A DNA stretch of 48,069 nucleotides from Bacteroidales bacterium. Lineage in GTDB: Bacteria > Bacteroidota > Bacteroidia > Bacteroidales > Bacteroidaceae. Numbering within the stretch: the stretch's first letter is position 1; the number at the start of each line of letters is the position of its first letter. The notes beneath the pieces were generated by a model. That model was not told where the DNA came from and did no database searches. It worked only from the letters and a program-made list of their open reading frames with translations. Shown piece by piece: positions 17,020 through 26,600 of the stretch. The DNA lies in the NCBI GenBank assembly GCA_018064685.1, contig JAGHUS010000068.1, positions 1 to 48,069 of the forward strand. Direction: 5' to 3'. Both the position numbers and the translations under genes were made by a program.

Positions 17020-20000
17020 GTGGGCATAAGCATTAGTCTTGTGTTATCCATCTATCTGTTATTCTCCTTGCCATTCTTCCAAAAATGGATAGCAGGCAAG
17101 GCTTCAGACTTTTTGTCGGAATATTTGCGCACCCGTGTCAGCATCGAACGCGTAAAGATTGGATTTCTAGGCCGACTCATCATTGACGACCTACACGTTT
17201 GGGACCAGCAGAACCGCCCCATGCTCTTCGTTACGCGCACAGCAGCACAAGTAGACGTAGGCGAATACCTTACTAACGGAAATGTCATAATCAACAGTGC
17301 TCAACTTTTTGGTGCAGACATCCATGCCTACAAGCAGCATCCCGATTCGGCCTACAACTTCCAGTTTGTAATCGACGCCTTTGCCAGCAAAGACACAACA
17401 GAAAAGCCTCTACCCCACATCGAGGTGCATACCATACTGGTACGTCACACCAACCTCAGCCTTGACAACCAGTGGAGAGAACGAAAGACCGGGCATTTCG
17501 ACCAGAATCACCTCGCCGTTCACGGTCTGTCCATGAAGGCATCGCTCGACATTCTTACCACCGACACCATAAATGCCACCCTGTACAAACTCTCTTTCGA
17601 GGAGCAAAGTGGCATAAAAGTTACCGAGGGACATGGGGAACTGACCCATGGCAAGAACAGTGCCTGGACTGTCAGCAACCTACGCCTAGCCATGCCAGAC
17701 AGCTACCTCCAGTCCTCGCGCTTAACCTATGACAAAGGTGAAATTGGAGGTAGCCTCACAGCTCGCCTCTCGGCAACCGACTTCACCCCCTTCTACCAAC
17801 CGTTAAGGCACGTCGACGATGTATTCACACTAGAGTTGGATGCCCAAACCGACCAGAAAGACATGCGCATCGCCGCCCTTCATCTTTCCGACGACAGAGA
17901 AGCCCTGAACCTACAAGCAAAAGCACATTTGACAGGCCTGAAGGATAGCACACTACACATCGACACGGATATAGATAAGCTATTCTTTTCTAAAAACTTG
18001 TCGGAAGTTGTTGAACCACTGCTTGCGTCAATTGACAGCACTCAACAACTGCGGAACGGAAAGTTCAGACACCCCCTGCAACTGCTCTCAAAAGTAGAAG
18101 GAGCAGAACTCAACGGGCACATCAGCACCGACAAGAACGCTACAATAGCCGACATACACCTTACTAGCAGTCTCGGTGACATTGACATCAATGGGACCTA
18201 CCGCAAAAACCAGCTCAAGGCACATGCCGAACTGGCGCAATTTCAGGCAGGCCAACTGCTATCAGCATTCCAGGACTCTGCCTCCGTGATGCTTGGCAGC
18301 ATTTCTGCTGTCATCGATTTGGAGGGCAAGCTGAATGGGCAAGGCAATGCGCCAGAAGGCACACTCAAGGCCAGTATCTCCGAGCTACAATTCAAGGACT
18401 ATACCTATCAAAATATAAAAGCCGACATCAAGCGCCAAGGAACGCTCATCAGTAGCACAATCAATGCCAACGACCCATGCCTACTGCTCGAAAGCGAGTT
18501 CCGCATCAACACATCCAACAGCAGTCCCCTGGCCATTGGATATGCCGACATTGAAAATGTGGATTTTCACCACACACACTTGCTTTCCAGCTCCAAGATA
18601 CAGAAGTTGAAGACCAAGATAGGCATTGACTTTGAAGGCAACGAACTGAGAAACATGGCTGGAACACTCAGCATCCCGCACATCATCGTCACCGACGACA
18701 AGGGAAGCTATACACTTGACAATATACAACTTGAAAGCCGTCCTGATGGCGATGAGCGGCACGTGACGTTCACATCGCCTTATGCCACAGCTCAAGCCGA
18801 TGGCTTCTTCGACCCTTTTACCCTTGGAGCCTATCTGCAACAGCTGGCCCACAACTGGCTGCCCGATATCTTCAAGGCATCAAGCCAAAAGTACGATGCC
18901 ACCCAAGCCAACTTCCAGGCCATGGTCACCGACCTCTCACCACTGCAGCACTTCTTTGACACAGACATCGCTTTCGACAAGGGTGCATTGGCCATCTCGG
19001 CCAACATGGACAGCGAGCAGAGAATTCTCAATGCACGAGCCAGTGCTCCCTCGCTGAAATGGGGCAGCGAAGAACTGCTCAACATCGACCTCCGACTCAA
19101 CGACTCGCCTTTGTCAATGCATTCCCAGGTACATTTCGATCGTATCATGAAAGGCGACCCCGTTGCAGTGGACTTTGACATCCGTACTGAAGACAACAAG
19201 CTGAACACGAAGTTTGAATGGGACAACCACAAAGACATTAAAAATCGTGGAACCATACAATTACGAGGCTCGCTCGAGCACAATACAGCCACAGGACTTG
19301 CAGCTACAGCAGAGGTCATCCCCACCGAGCTCTTCATCAACGACACACTCTGGACTGTATCTCCGGCACAGCTGTATTACCGCAACAAGGAACTCTATGT
19401 CGACAATTTCAAATTAAGTATGGCTGGGGGCAACGAACGCAGCCTTCGAATTAACGGAACGGCTTCGGCCAATGCAGACGCCAACATCTTTGTCGACCTC
19501 AAAAACATCGACCTAGCCTACATCTTCACACTGGCCAAAGTCAAACCTATTTCTTTGGGAGGATATGCCACAGGCCGCATCACTGGCCAGCACGTATTCC
19601 GCCAGCCCGAGGCCTATGGCGCTGTCGACGTGCCCCACTTCCTGTTCAACAATGCACACATGGGAGCGTTGCATTGTGCTCTGGGCTGGGGACAGACTCC
19701 AGGTACACTCACACTCGACGGACATATAGAAGACCCACAAGAAGCTTCTACCATGGACATCGACGGCTACCTGCACCTCGTCAAAGATCCCGTCCAGCAC
19801 ATGAACCTCGACATCGACTTCACCCGTGCCAACGCAGCCTTCATGCAACGCTATGTGGACAATATCATGAAGGACTTTGATGGACGAGTATCAGGCCGAC
19901 TCAACATAGGCGGAAGATTCCGCGAGATAGACCTCAACGGCGATGTCATGGTACATGAATGCGGTCTCACCATACCCTCGCTCAATGTGCGTTACCACGC

Positions 20001-21498
20001 ATACAACGAGACAGTGCATCTGCGTCCTACAGGCGTATATATCAATAACATAAAAGGTCACGACAGCGAGTGGAAACCAGGCATGACCGAACACAGCGCC
20101 AACATCAGCGGACAGATCACTTACGAACACTTCCGCGACATGCACTATAACTTCGACATCGACGGCACACACATTATGGCCTACAACACACACGAGTTTG
20201 GTGACATGCCCTTCTACTCCACCGCCTACGGCACAGGTCACGTCAACATTAACGGTGGGCCCGGCTACGTGAACATCGACATCGACGCCACCCCCACCCG
20301 TGGCACCACACTCACCTACAACGCCTCGTCGCCCGAGACCATCACCAACGCCGGTTTCCTATCCTTCGTAGACCGCTCAAAACAGTTGCAGGAAGCTCTA
20401 GAAGGCAAAGAGGAAGACGATGAGGTGAAACCCACTAGCGACATGAACATCAACTTCAACCTAAACCTCACCCCCGAGGCGCAGTTGAGACTGCTTATGG
20501 ATCCACGCACCGACGACTACATCTCGCTCTACGGCACCAGCCACCTGAAATGCACGTACTACAATAAGGGTACATTCAAGATGTACGGCACCTATTATGT
20601 CGATCGCGGAACATATAAGATGACCTTGCAAGACGTCATACACAAAGACTTCCAGTTCCGTAAAGGTGGAACCATCATTTTTGGCGGCAATCCCTTTAAT
20701 GCCGACCTGGGCCTTCAAGCCGTATACACCGTGCCCAGCGTTTCGCTCAATGACCTATCAGCTCGTGGCACCTTCTCCAATAGTACCGTTCGCGTCAACT
20801 GCATCATGAACCTCGGCGGACAAGCCGGATCTCCCCGTGTCACTTTCGACTTCGACATCCCCAATGTGAACGAGGACGAGCTGCGAATGGTGCGCTCACT
20901 TATCAGCACCGAGGAGGAACGTAATATGCAGGTTATCTATCTGTTGGGCATAGGCCGTTTCTATACTTACGACTATACTGGAAGCCAAGCACAGAGCAGC
21001 ACTGCCATGAACTCCCTGCTCAGCTCTACACTGTCGGGACAGCTCAACCAAATGCTTAACAACATGACAGGTAGTTCGAACTGGAACATCGGAGCGAACC
21101 TCTCGACCGGAACAACAGGCTGGAGCGACATGGACGTCGAGGGTATGCTCTCTGGCCGTCTGCTCAACAACCGCCTACTCATAAACGGTAACTTCGGCTA
21201 TCGTGACAATCCCGTTGCAGCCAGCAATTTCATTGGCGACTTCGACCTGCAATGGCTGCTCACAAAGAACGGCAACCTTGTCCTCAAAGCCTATAGCGAG
21301 ACTAACGACCGCTACTTCACAAAATCCAGCCTCACCACCCAAGGAGTGGGCATCATGGTCAAGAAGGATTTCAACAACCTGGGCGACCTCTTCCATTTCC
21401 TCAGGAAAAAGAAGACGGACAAGGAGCCGAACAAACAAAACGGCCAGGCAGACAGCCTGCAAACTGACAAGAAGATGGTGAAAGAAAACAACGAGTGA
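17020..21498 (+). CDS. tamB: TamB-family translocation and assembly protein (DUF490)
   Basis: The protein has at least 1492 residues: an N-terminal membrane anchor, a long repetitive beta-rich body with many AsmA-like strands, and a C-terminal DUF490 domain ('YGTYYVDRGTYKMTLQDVIH', 'FRKGGTIIFGGNPFNADLGL', 'DFDIPNVNEDEL'). TamB-type proteins span the periplasm as hydrophobic grooves and help assemble outer membrane proteins or move phospholipids. The GTG start at 17020 gives a helix with no basic residue before it. Eleven more in-frame codons back to a CTG at 16987 add KRLKSIIRWIV, which fits a membrane anchor much better, so translation may begin there (1503 residues). The C-terminal 20-30 residues are highly charged. 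It is convergent with the LysR gene. Confidence 0.9.
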   Translation: MGISISLVLSIYLLFSLPFFQKWIAGKASDFLSEYLRTRVSIERVKIGFLGRLIIDDLHVWDQQNRPMLFVTRTAAQVDVGEYLTNGNVIINSAQLFGADIHAYKQHPDSAYNFQFVIDAFASKDTTEKPLPHIEVHTILVRHTNLSLDNQWRERKTGHFDQNHLAVHGLSMKASLDILTTDTINATLYKLSFEEQSGIKVTEGHGELTHGKNSAWTVSNLRLAMPDSYLQSSRLTYDKGEIGGSLTARLSATDFTPFYQPLRHVDDVFTLELDAQTDQKDMRIAALHLSDDREALNLQAKAHLTGLKDSTLHIDTDIDKLFFSKNLSEVVEPLLASIDSTQQLRNGKFRHPLQLLSKVEGAELNGHISTDKNATIADIHLTSSLGDIDINGTYRKNQLKAHAELAQFQAGQLLSAFQDSASVMLGSISAVIDLEGKLNGQGNAPEGTLKASISELQFKDYTYQNIKADIKRQGTLISSTINANDPCLLLESEFRINTSNSSPLAIGYADIENVDFHHTHLLSSSKIQKLKTKIGIDFEGNELRNMAGTLSIPHIIVTDDKGSYTLDNIQLESRPDGDERHVTFTSPYATAQADGFFDPFTLGAYLQQLAHNWLPDIFKASSQKYDATQANFQAMVTDLSPLQHFFDTDIAFDKGALAISANMDSEQRILNARASAPSLKWGSEELLNIDLRLNDSPLSMHSQVHFDRIMKGDPVAVDFDIRTEDNKLNTKFEWDNHKDIKNRGTIQLRGSLEHNTATGLAATAEVIPTELFINDTLWTVSPAQLYYRNKELYVDNFKLSMAGGNERSLRINGTASANADANIFVDLKNIDLAYIFTLAKVKPISLGGYATGRITGQHVFRQPEAYGAVDVPHFLFNNAHMGALHCALGWGQTPGTLTLDGHIEDPQEASTMDIDGYLHLVKDPVQHMNLDIDFTRANAAFMQRYVDNIMKDFDGRVSGRLNIGGRFREIDLNGDVMVHECGLTIPSLNVRYHAYNETVHLRPTGVYINNIKGHDSEWKPGMTEHSANISGQITYEHFRDMHYNFDIDGTHIMAYNTHEFGDMPFYSTAYGTGHVNINGGPGYVNIDIDATPTRGTTLTYNASSPETITNAGFLSFVDRSKQLQEALEGKEEDDEVKPTSDMNINFNLNLTPEAQLRLLMDPRTDDYISLYGTSHLKCTYYNKGTFKMYGTYYVDRGTYKMTLQDVIHKDFQFRKGGTIIFGGNPFNADLGLQAVYTVPSVSLNDLSARGTFSNSTVRVNCIMNLGGQAGSPRVTFDFDIPNVNEDELRMVRSLISTEEERNMQVIYLLGIGRFYTYDYTGSQAQSSTAMNSLLSSTLSGQLNQMLNNMTGSSNWNIGANLSTGTTGWSDMDVEGMLSGRLLNNRLLINGNFGYRDNPVAASNFIGDFDLQWLLTKNGNLVLKAYSETNDRYFTKSSLTTQGVGIMVKKDFNNLGDLFHFLRKKKTDKEPNKQNGQADSLQTDKKMVKENNE

Positions 21499-21588
21499 TT
21501 TGTTTTCCTTCACCACACCTTGCTTCTATGTATAAAGAGTTAAAGGATACCAACTCCCAAATATGAAGCTTGACTGAAACCTTACTAA

Positions 21589-22467
21589 CTAATTCACACT
21601 TCCCTGCAACAACAGCTTCATGAAAGTCAGAGCGGCCTTTTTGCGATAAGTTCCCTTCAAAGAATAAGCATAACTGGTGAAGGGATCGGAAAGTTCGTGA
21701 ATAGGTATGGCGCACAAGCCATTCGTTTCTTCTATTATATGTTCAGGAAGGATACTGATACAGTTGCTTTCGCGAATGACAGACAGTATGGCACTGGCAC
21801 TGTTAATATATGTGCAGTACTGCAACACACTGGCTTTTTCCGACAAGTAATGCTCGGCCGCATTCTGGTCGCGTATACCCGCCTCGGGCAACACTAAACG
21901 CTGCATGCGCAAGTCATCGAAGAACAGTTCTTCCCTACTGGCCAGCGGATGCGTATCGCGCATCACAGCGCACAGCCTATACTGCATTACAGGCACTGCA
22001 TCCACCCAGTCCTCTTCTCCTTCCACCTTGATGCCAAAAGCAATGTCTAGGTCATGCTCGCGCAGCATGACAATCAGTTCGGGCAGAGTCTTGTACCACA
22101 CACTCAGCTGCACCTTTGGATAACGCTTTATGAACTGTACTATAACATCGCGCACATACGGCTCTAGCGAGTAGGTAAGTCCGATGGAAAGCTGTCCGTT
22201 GAGCATACCACGGAAATCAGCAAGCCGTTCCTTGCACAGATTTACATCACGGATGGCATCCTTGGCCAGAGGCAGAAGAGCTCGACCGCATTCGGTGAGC
22301 GAGAGGTGGTGGGAAGAACGAATGAAAAGTGTCACCCCCAGCTCGTCCTCCAGAAGTTTAATCTGTTGCGAGATGGCACTTTGTGAGATGAAACAACGAC
22401 GCGAAGCCTCCGAAAAGCTACCACACTCGGCAATAGCCACGAAATAAGAAAGTTGACGAATCTCCAT
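21589..22467 (-). CDS. LysR-family transcriptional regulator
   Basis: This is a 292-residue LysR-type regulator from ATG at 22467 (MEIRQLSYFVAIAECGSFSE). The N-terminal winged helix-turn-helix is clear ('SEASRRCFISQSAISQQIKL', 'LGVTLFIRSSHHLSLTECG'), followed by an effector-binding domain with 'LSIGLTYSLEPYV' and 'LDIAFGIKV'. It diverges from the superoxide reductase gene, which suggests an oxidative-stress link. The segment 'LPEAGIRDQNAAEHYL' aligns in style with the OxyR redox loop but has no cysteine there, so it is probably not a peroxide-sensing OxyR. Its effector is unknown. An in-frame extension of 23 codons upstream is not LysR-like and is discarded. Confidence 0.92.
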   Translation of the reverse strand: MEIRQLSYFVAIAECGSFSEASRRCFISQSAISQQIKLLEDELGVTLFIRSSHHLSLTECGRALLPLAKDAIRDVNLCKERLADFRGMLNGQLSIGLTYSLEPYVRDVIVQFIKRYPKVQLSVWYKTLPELIVMLREHDLDIAFGIKVEGEEDWVDAVPVMQYRLCAVMRDTHPLASREELFFDDLRMQRLVLPEAGIRDQNAAEHYLSEKASVLQYCTYINSASAILSVIRESNCISILPEHIIEETNGLCAIPIHELSDPFTSYAYSLKGTYRKKAALTFMKLLLQGSVN

Positions 22468-22494
22468 AGCAATAATTGTTTTAAAGTGACGGGG

Positions 22495-22502
22495 CAAAGT
22501 TA
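22495..22502 (-). promoter_or_regulatory. candidate -7 element of the LysR gene
   Basis: The minus strand reads TAACTTTG, a perfect TAnnTTTG match, 28-35 nt upstream of the LysR start. A TTTG lies upstream but at a 16-nt spacing, shorter than usual. Confidence 0.5.
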
Positions 22503-22743
22503 GGCAAAAAGAATGAAACAAATATACTATCAGCAATCGAAAAAAACAATATTAACATTAGTTATACTTATTCAACTCACACTCGACTGGCTTTGGGATT
22601 AAGAAGTGTAAGACTGGAACTGCAATTGAGGTTTTGGGTATACTCATGGTTGTCGTGAGAGAGAAATTAAACATCAACAAAGAAAAACCTTTCAAAAAAC
22701 CGGTTTATTATTATGTTTTTATTGGTTGATATTTCTGAATCAA

Positions 22744-22860
22744 GAGGTCAGACACTATGATCCACTCACACGAAGGCACGAAGTTCACGAAGCATTTTCC
22801 ATTAAAAAAATTCTCTTCGTGTTCTTCGTGCCTTCGTGTGAATCAGGGCGTCTGGCCTAG
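22744..22860. repeat. palindromic intergenic element (long imperfect hairpin)
   Basis: Arms of 27 nt at 22766-22792 and 22815-22841 pair with two mismatches around a 22-nt loop. Both arms are built from CACGAAG-type steps. The pairing resumes further out (AGGTCAGACAC at 22745-22755 with GCGTCTGGCCT at 22848-22858). It lies between the divergent LysR and superoxide reductase genes, 100 bp before the latter's promoter. It looks like a dispersed palindromic repeat, but only one copy is in this window. Confidence 0.85.
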
Positions 22861-22933
22861 GCTATTCTCCTAAACAACTAAACGACTAGGTTGGAATCTT
22901 TATAGATTCATAAGAAGATGTAATTGCAAATAG

Positions 22934-22964
22934 TTTCTGAAAAAGAAGAAAGTGAATAACTTTG
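22934..22964 (+). promoter_or_regulatory. promoter of the superoxide reductase gene
   Basis: TAACTTTG at 22957-22964 is a perfect Bacteroidetes -7 element, and TTTC at 22934-22937 stands 19 nt upstream as a one-mismatch TTTG -33 box. The leader would be about 72 nt. Confidence 0.65.
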
Positions 22965-23042
22965 CCGTCGGAAAAGCAAAGAGAGAATGCAGGACAGGAG
23001 GTTCTGTAGATAATAATATTCACTTTTAAAGAGACAGAAACT

Positions 23043-23462
23043 ATGAACAAGGAAATGCAGACATTCAAGAGAATCGCATTCTACAAATGCGAGAGATGCG
23101 GCAACGTTGTTGTAAAGGTGAAGGACAGCGGCATAGCCCCGTTTTGTTGCAGACAAGAGATGGTAGAGCTTGAGGCCAAGACGCAGGACGAACTGCAGGA
23201 AAGCCACATGCCCGTCATAAGGCGACTGGACTACCACACCCTATTGGTGTGTATAGGCACAAGGCCCCACCCCATGACGGCCGAACACCACATCTGTTTC
23301 TTGTGCCTTGTCACATCCAAAGGATTTACGTTGAGGTACCTTGCCGGACAGACCACGGCAGAGGCATACTTCCTCATCCCGAACGACGTGCTGGAAGTTT
23401 ACGCATACTGCAACATACACGGCTTGTGGAAGTTATCAACAAGCTATCAGTGTAGAGTGTAG
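23043..23462 (+). CDS. desulfoferrodoxin-type superoxide reductase (class I)
   Basis: This 139-residue protein reduces superoxide to peroxide without producing oxygen, a defence typical of anaerobes. The N-terminal desulforedoxin-like iron site has ligands Cys16, Cys19, Cys35 and Cys36 ('YKCERCGN', 'FCC'). The catalytic domain supplies His55, His76 and His82 ('HPMTAEHHI') and Cys123 and His126 ('CNIHGLW'). Both iron centres are therefore complete. The conserved Glu-Lys-His of the active-site loop reads Glu53-Ser54-His55 here, so the usual lysine is missing. The extra N-terminal residues (MNKEMQTFKR) are longer than usual, and a start at Met5 is possible. It diverges from the LysR gene. Confidence 0.93.
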   Translation: MNKEMQTFKRIAFYKCERCGNVVVKVKDSGIAPFCCRQEMVELEAKTQDELQESHMPVIRRLDYHTLLVCIGTRPHPMTAEHHICFLCLVTSKGFTLRYLAGQTTAEAYFLIPNDVLEVYAYCNIHGLWKLSTSYQCRV

Positions 23463-23645
23463 TGTTTAAAGTTTAAAGTAGTTGTGAGAGTTTAGAGTCT
23501 AGAGTAGTCTATTAAGTTATAAGTTGAAAGGCTGAGGGACTGAGCAGTTAAGCCGACAACTTAAAAATCTATACTGATCCACTTCTCTAAACACTAAACT
23601 CCACAACTACTCTAAACACTAAACTCCACAACTACTCTAAACACT
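23463..23645. repeat. facing short-unit repeats between convergent genes
   Basis: The left half (23463-23515) holds GTTTAAAG/GTTTAGAG-type units. The right half (23586-23645) holds their complement, including two copies of a 25-bp unit beginning CTCTAAACACTAAACTCC plus a partial third. AGTAGTTGTGAGAGTTTAGAG on the left can pair with several sites on the right. It probably ends transcription from both sides. No simple GC-rich terminator is present. Confidence 0.8.
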
Positions 23646-23657
23646 ACTCTAAACTAC

Positions 23658-26600
23658 CTATCTCACCAGTTTCTTCCCGCCCTTGATGTAAAGGCCACGA
23701 GAAGGTGTCAGGACACGACGACCTGAAAGATCGTAGACATCATCGGATGTGATCTGAAGAGAGGGAATGACAACATTCACGCCATCCTCGTCTCGACTGG
23801 GCAGTTCCCCAACCTCCTCAAACAGGCAATCGGCATCGGTATGCTGCAGCCAGTCCGAGAACCCGTCTAGATTATTACCAGCAGCCTTGAGCAACAGCAC
23901 AGCCTTGGGCGTATAAAGATTGTAAGCACCAATCGTCTTGTTCTTCGAGGCTACCACCTTGATGGCGGCAGCACCATCAGCCTTGCTGGCTGTCATATTA
24001 CTGCGGTCGCCAATGCCATTTCCATATTCAATAGGATCGGCGCTGAAGCAAAGTTCGGTCATATAGTTGACAAATCTGGTACCGTCATACAGGAAGATGC
24101 AGTATTTGTCAGTCTGACTTTTCATGGGGAAACGAGTATAACCCTGTGCGTCAGCCTCCGACGAACAAGAAATATAACTGCCATAAGTAGCACTCTTCAG
24201 GTAGAAGTAGGTACCCGCATTGGGCATATTAAGAGTGAGATATGGAACAAGGGCTTTAGCAGCGGAATTGACAGCCTGGACATGCTTGTTAATGGTGGTC
24301 TGATCGTAGTTGAACCCCTTGATGTAAGCTTCGGCATCGGCCAAAGCTTTGTTGTAGGCATCAAGTTTTCCTGCATTGCTGCATGTATACTGACTGGCCC
24401 CCTCGCCAATGGCATACTTATGTGCGTCACGGATGGCAGCCTTCAGCACCTCGACAGCCGACAGCATCTCTATCTCATCAGCATCGGCCGTGGGGTCGTC
24501 GGCAAGCATCAACGAGCGGAACTCCACGATGTCACTCTTGGCAATACCCAATGTATTGATGAAGAACTTGTCGAAAGCGTCACGCAAAGTACCGCCAGCG
24601 GGAATATTATTCTTGAAGGTAGTATTGAGTAGATTATCAAAACCATTCACATTCTTCAAACGCGTGCCTGCAGCGGTCGAGAACGAGGTGGTCTCATAGT
24701 CGCGCAGCAAGTCAGCCTCTTTCACGCCCATCAGTCCCTCAAGCAGGATGGCAAGCATACCTGTACGGTCTGCTCCGATACGGCAGTGGAAGTCGATGCC
24801 GCGATGCTGGCGCAGGTTGTTGAGGATGCAAAGAAACTCATTCTTCCAGTGCAGATGAGCATCGGCCTTGTCAATACTGTTAGGCCCATCGGCTATATAG
24901 TTCTTGCCACGCACAGCATAGTAGGTACCCTCTGCCTCGGTGAATCCGAAAGGTGAAACACCCGTACCGGACTCCTCGTTGCGCAAATCTATCTCAGCGC
25001 CTACACCCATATCACGCATAATCTGCAGTTCATCAGTGTTGGCCACATACCCGCCGTTCATCTCGCCGCTACGGAAGATTCGGCCGTACTTGACGTAACG
25101 ACCATCGCTAGTCTTCTTGCCACCTAGGTCGCGCATGTTGTACACATGGTTACCCACATAAATCATACGCAAAGTACCACCCACAGTGAACTGTCCTGCA
25201 CTCTTTCCGTCGGCACTCTTATAATAATAGGTGAAGCCTGGCATAAGATTGTATATCTCGGCCTGCATCTGGTTGGCAGCCACCGTAACCGTCTTGGCAT
25301 TGCTGAAGTCGGCATTGCGAGAATAGGTCAGCGTTTGTGCGGCAGCCTTCTTCGACACAGGTACGAGTACAGGATTAGGCTGATCGCGACGCACATAGGT
25401 AGGCTCGTTAAGATACTTCTCGATGACAGTAGCACTGCTGGTCGAATAGCTGGCATTCTGTACCCAGAAACGATTGGCGGCATTGTTCTCGATGGTGGCA
25501 GTGAAATTCATATTGGCAAGGTCGGCCACCTCGAAACTGAGATCGGCAGGCTGTAAAGTCTTCTTTTTGACATCAGTAGCAATCCAACTATGGTTGTCGA
25601 AGCTGCCCTGCAGCAAAGCATTGTCCCAAAGAGTAAGGACGGGGGCAGGAGCATTGAAGTTGAACTTCAAGTCGCTAACGCTGACATGATTCTCGCCAGT
25701 AGCCTTAACGACACAAGGTGTGCCGGCAGGCACCTCATCGACGGGGATGAGGACAGCTCTATTATCAGCCACCTGAGCCACCGTGTAAGTCTGGCCGAAG
25801 AAGGCAGGCTTCAGGTCGAAGGGCAGACAGAGAGCAGCAAACTCTCCGGAAGGAAGATTGAGGTTGAGATATTCAGTTCCCGGGTCGGTAGTGCCGATGT
25901 ATTCAACACGGAAGTTTTGCCAGCCAAGCCAGTTGAAGTCAGCATTACGCAAGCGGAGGCCAGCCTCAAGACTGCCATCGGTAACCTGACAGATGACGTT
26001 ATACTCGCCAAAGAATCCCTTGCCCGAGTTTGTGCCATGGGTGATGGCTGTGCCAGAAGTGATGGCACTCTCGTCATCATTGCCATAGATGCTCAGTCCG
26101 CTGACACTGCCATTGTAGTCGCCATTAAGGTCGTAGACGCGCACCTCGCTCGAGATGCGATAGTAGCCGTTAGGCAAGTTCGTATAGCTCACATAAGTGT
26201 CGCTGTTGCCCAGTTTGTAGCTATTGCCCGTCCAGTTCTGCATCTTCGAACGGTCGGTCATGGTGCGGTCGCCCATAATGCCACCAGTGGCAATAGGATA
26301 ACCTCCATGCGTGTGTGCGCCTATCTCCTTATAGGTGAAAGACTTGGTGTCCTGACCATCGAAAGCATCGATCATGACGGGCTGCGCAATGCTGGCATTG
26401 GCATATTTGCTTTCCACATACGCCTTGTAGGCATCGGTCTGCCCTAAAGAAACGAGCTTGAAGCCATCGGCACGGAACCAACTGACAGAGCGCAGGCCAA
26501 GAGTGAGCGAACGAATATCGTCAGTGACAAAGATACCTTCGAGGGTTTGTTCGTCGAAAGTACTCTTGTGGGCAGGAACGAAGTCGAGAGTGAAATCGTT

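Noticed and set aside
21589..22467. Assignment of the LysR protein as OxyR
   Set aside because: The redox-active cysteine expected before 'RDQ' is absent.
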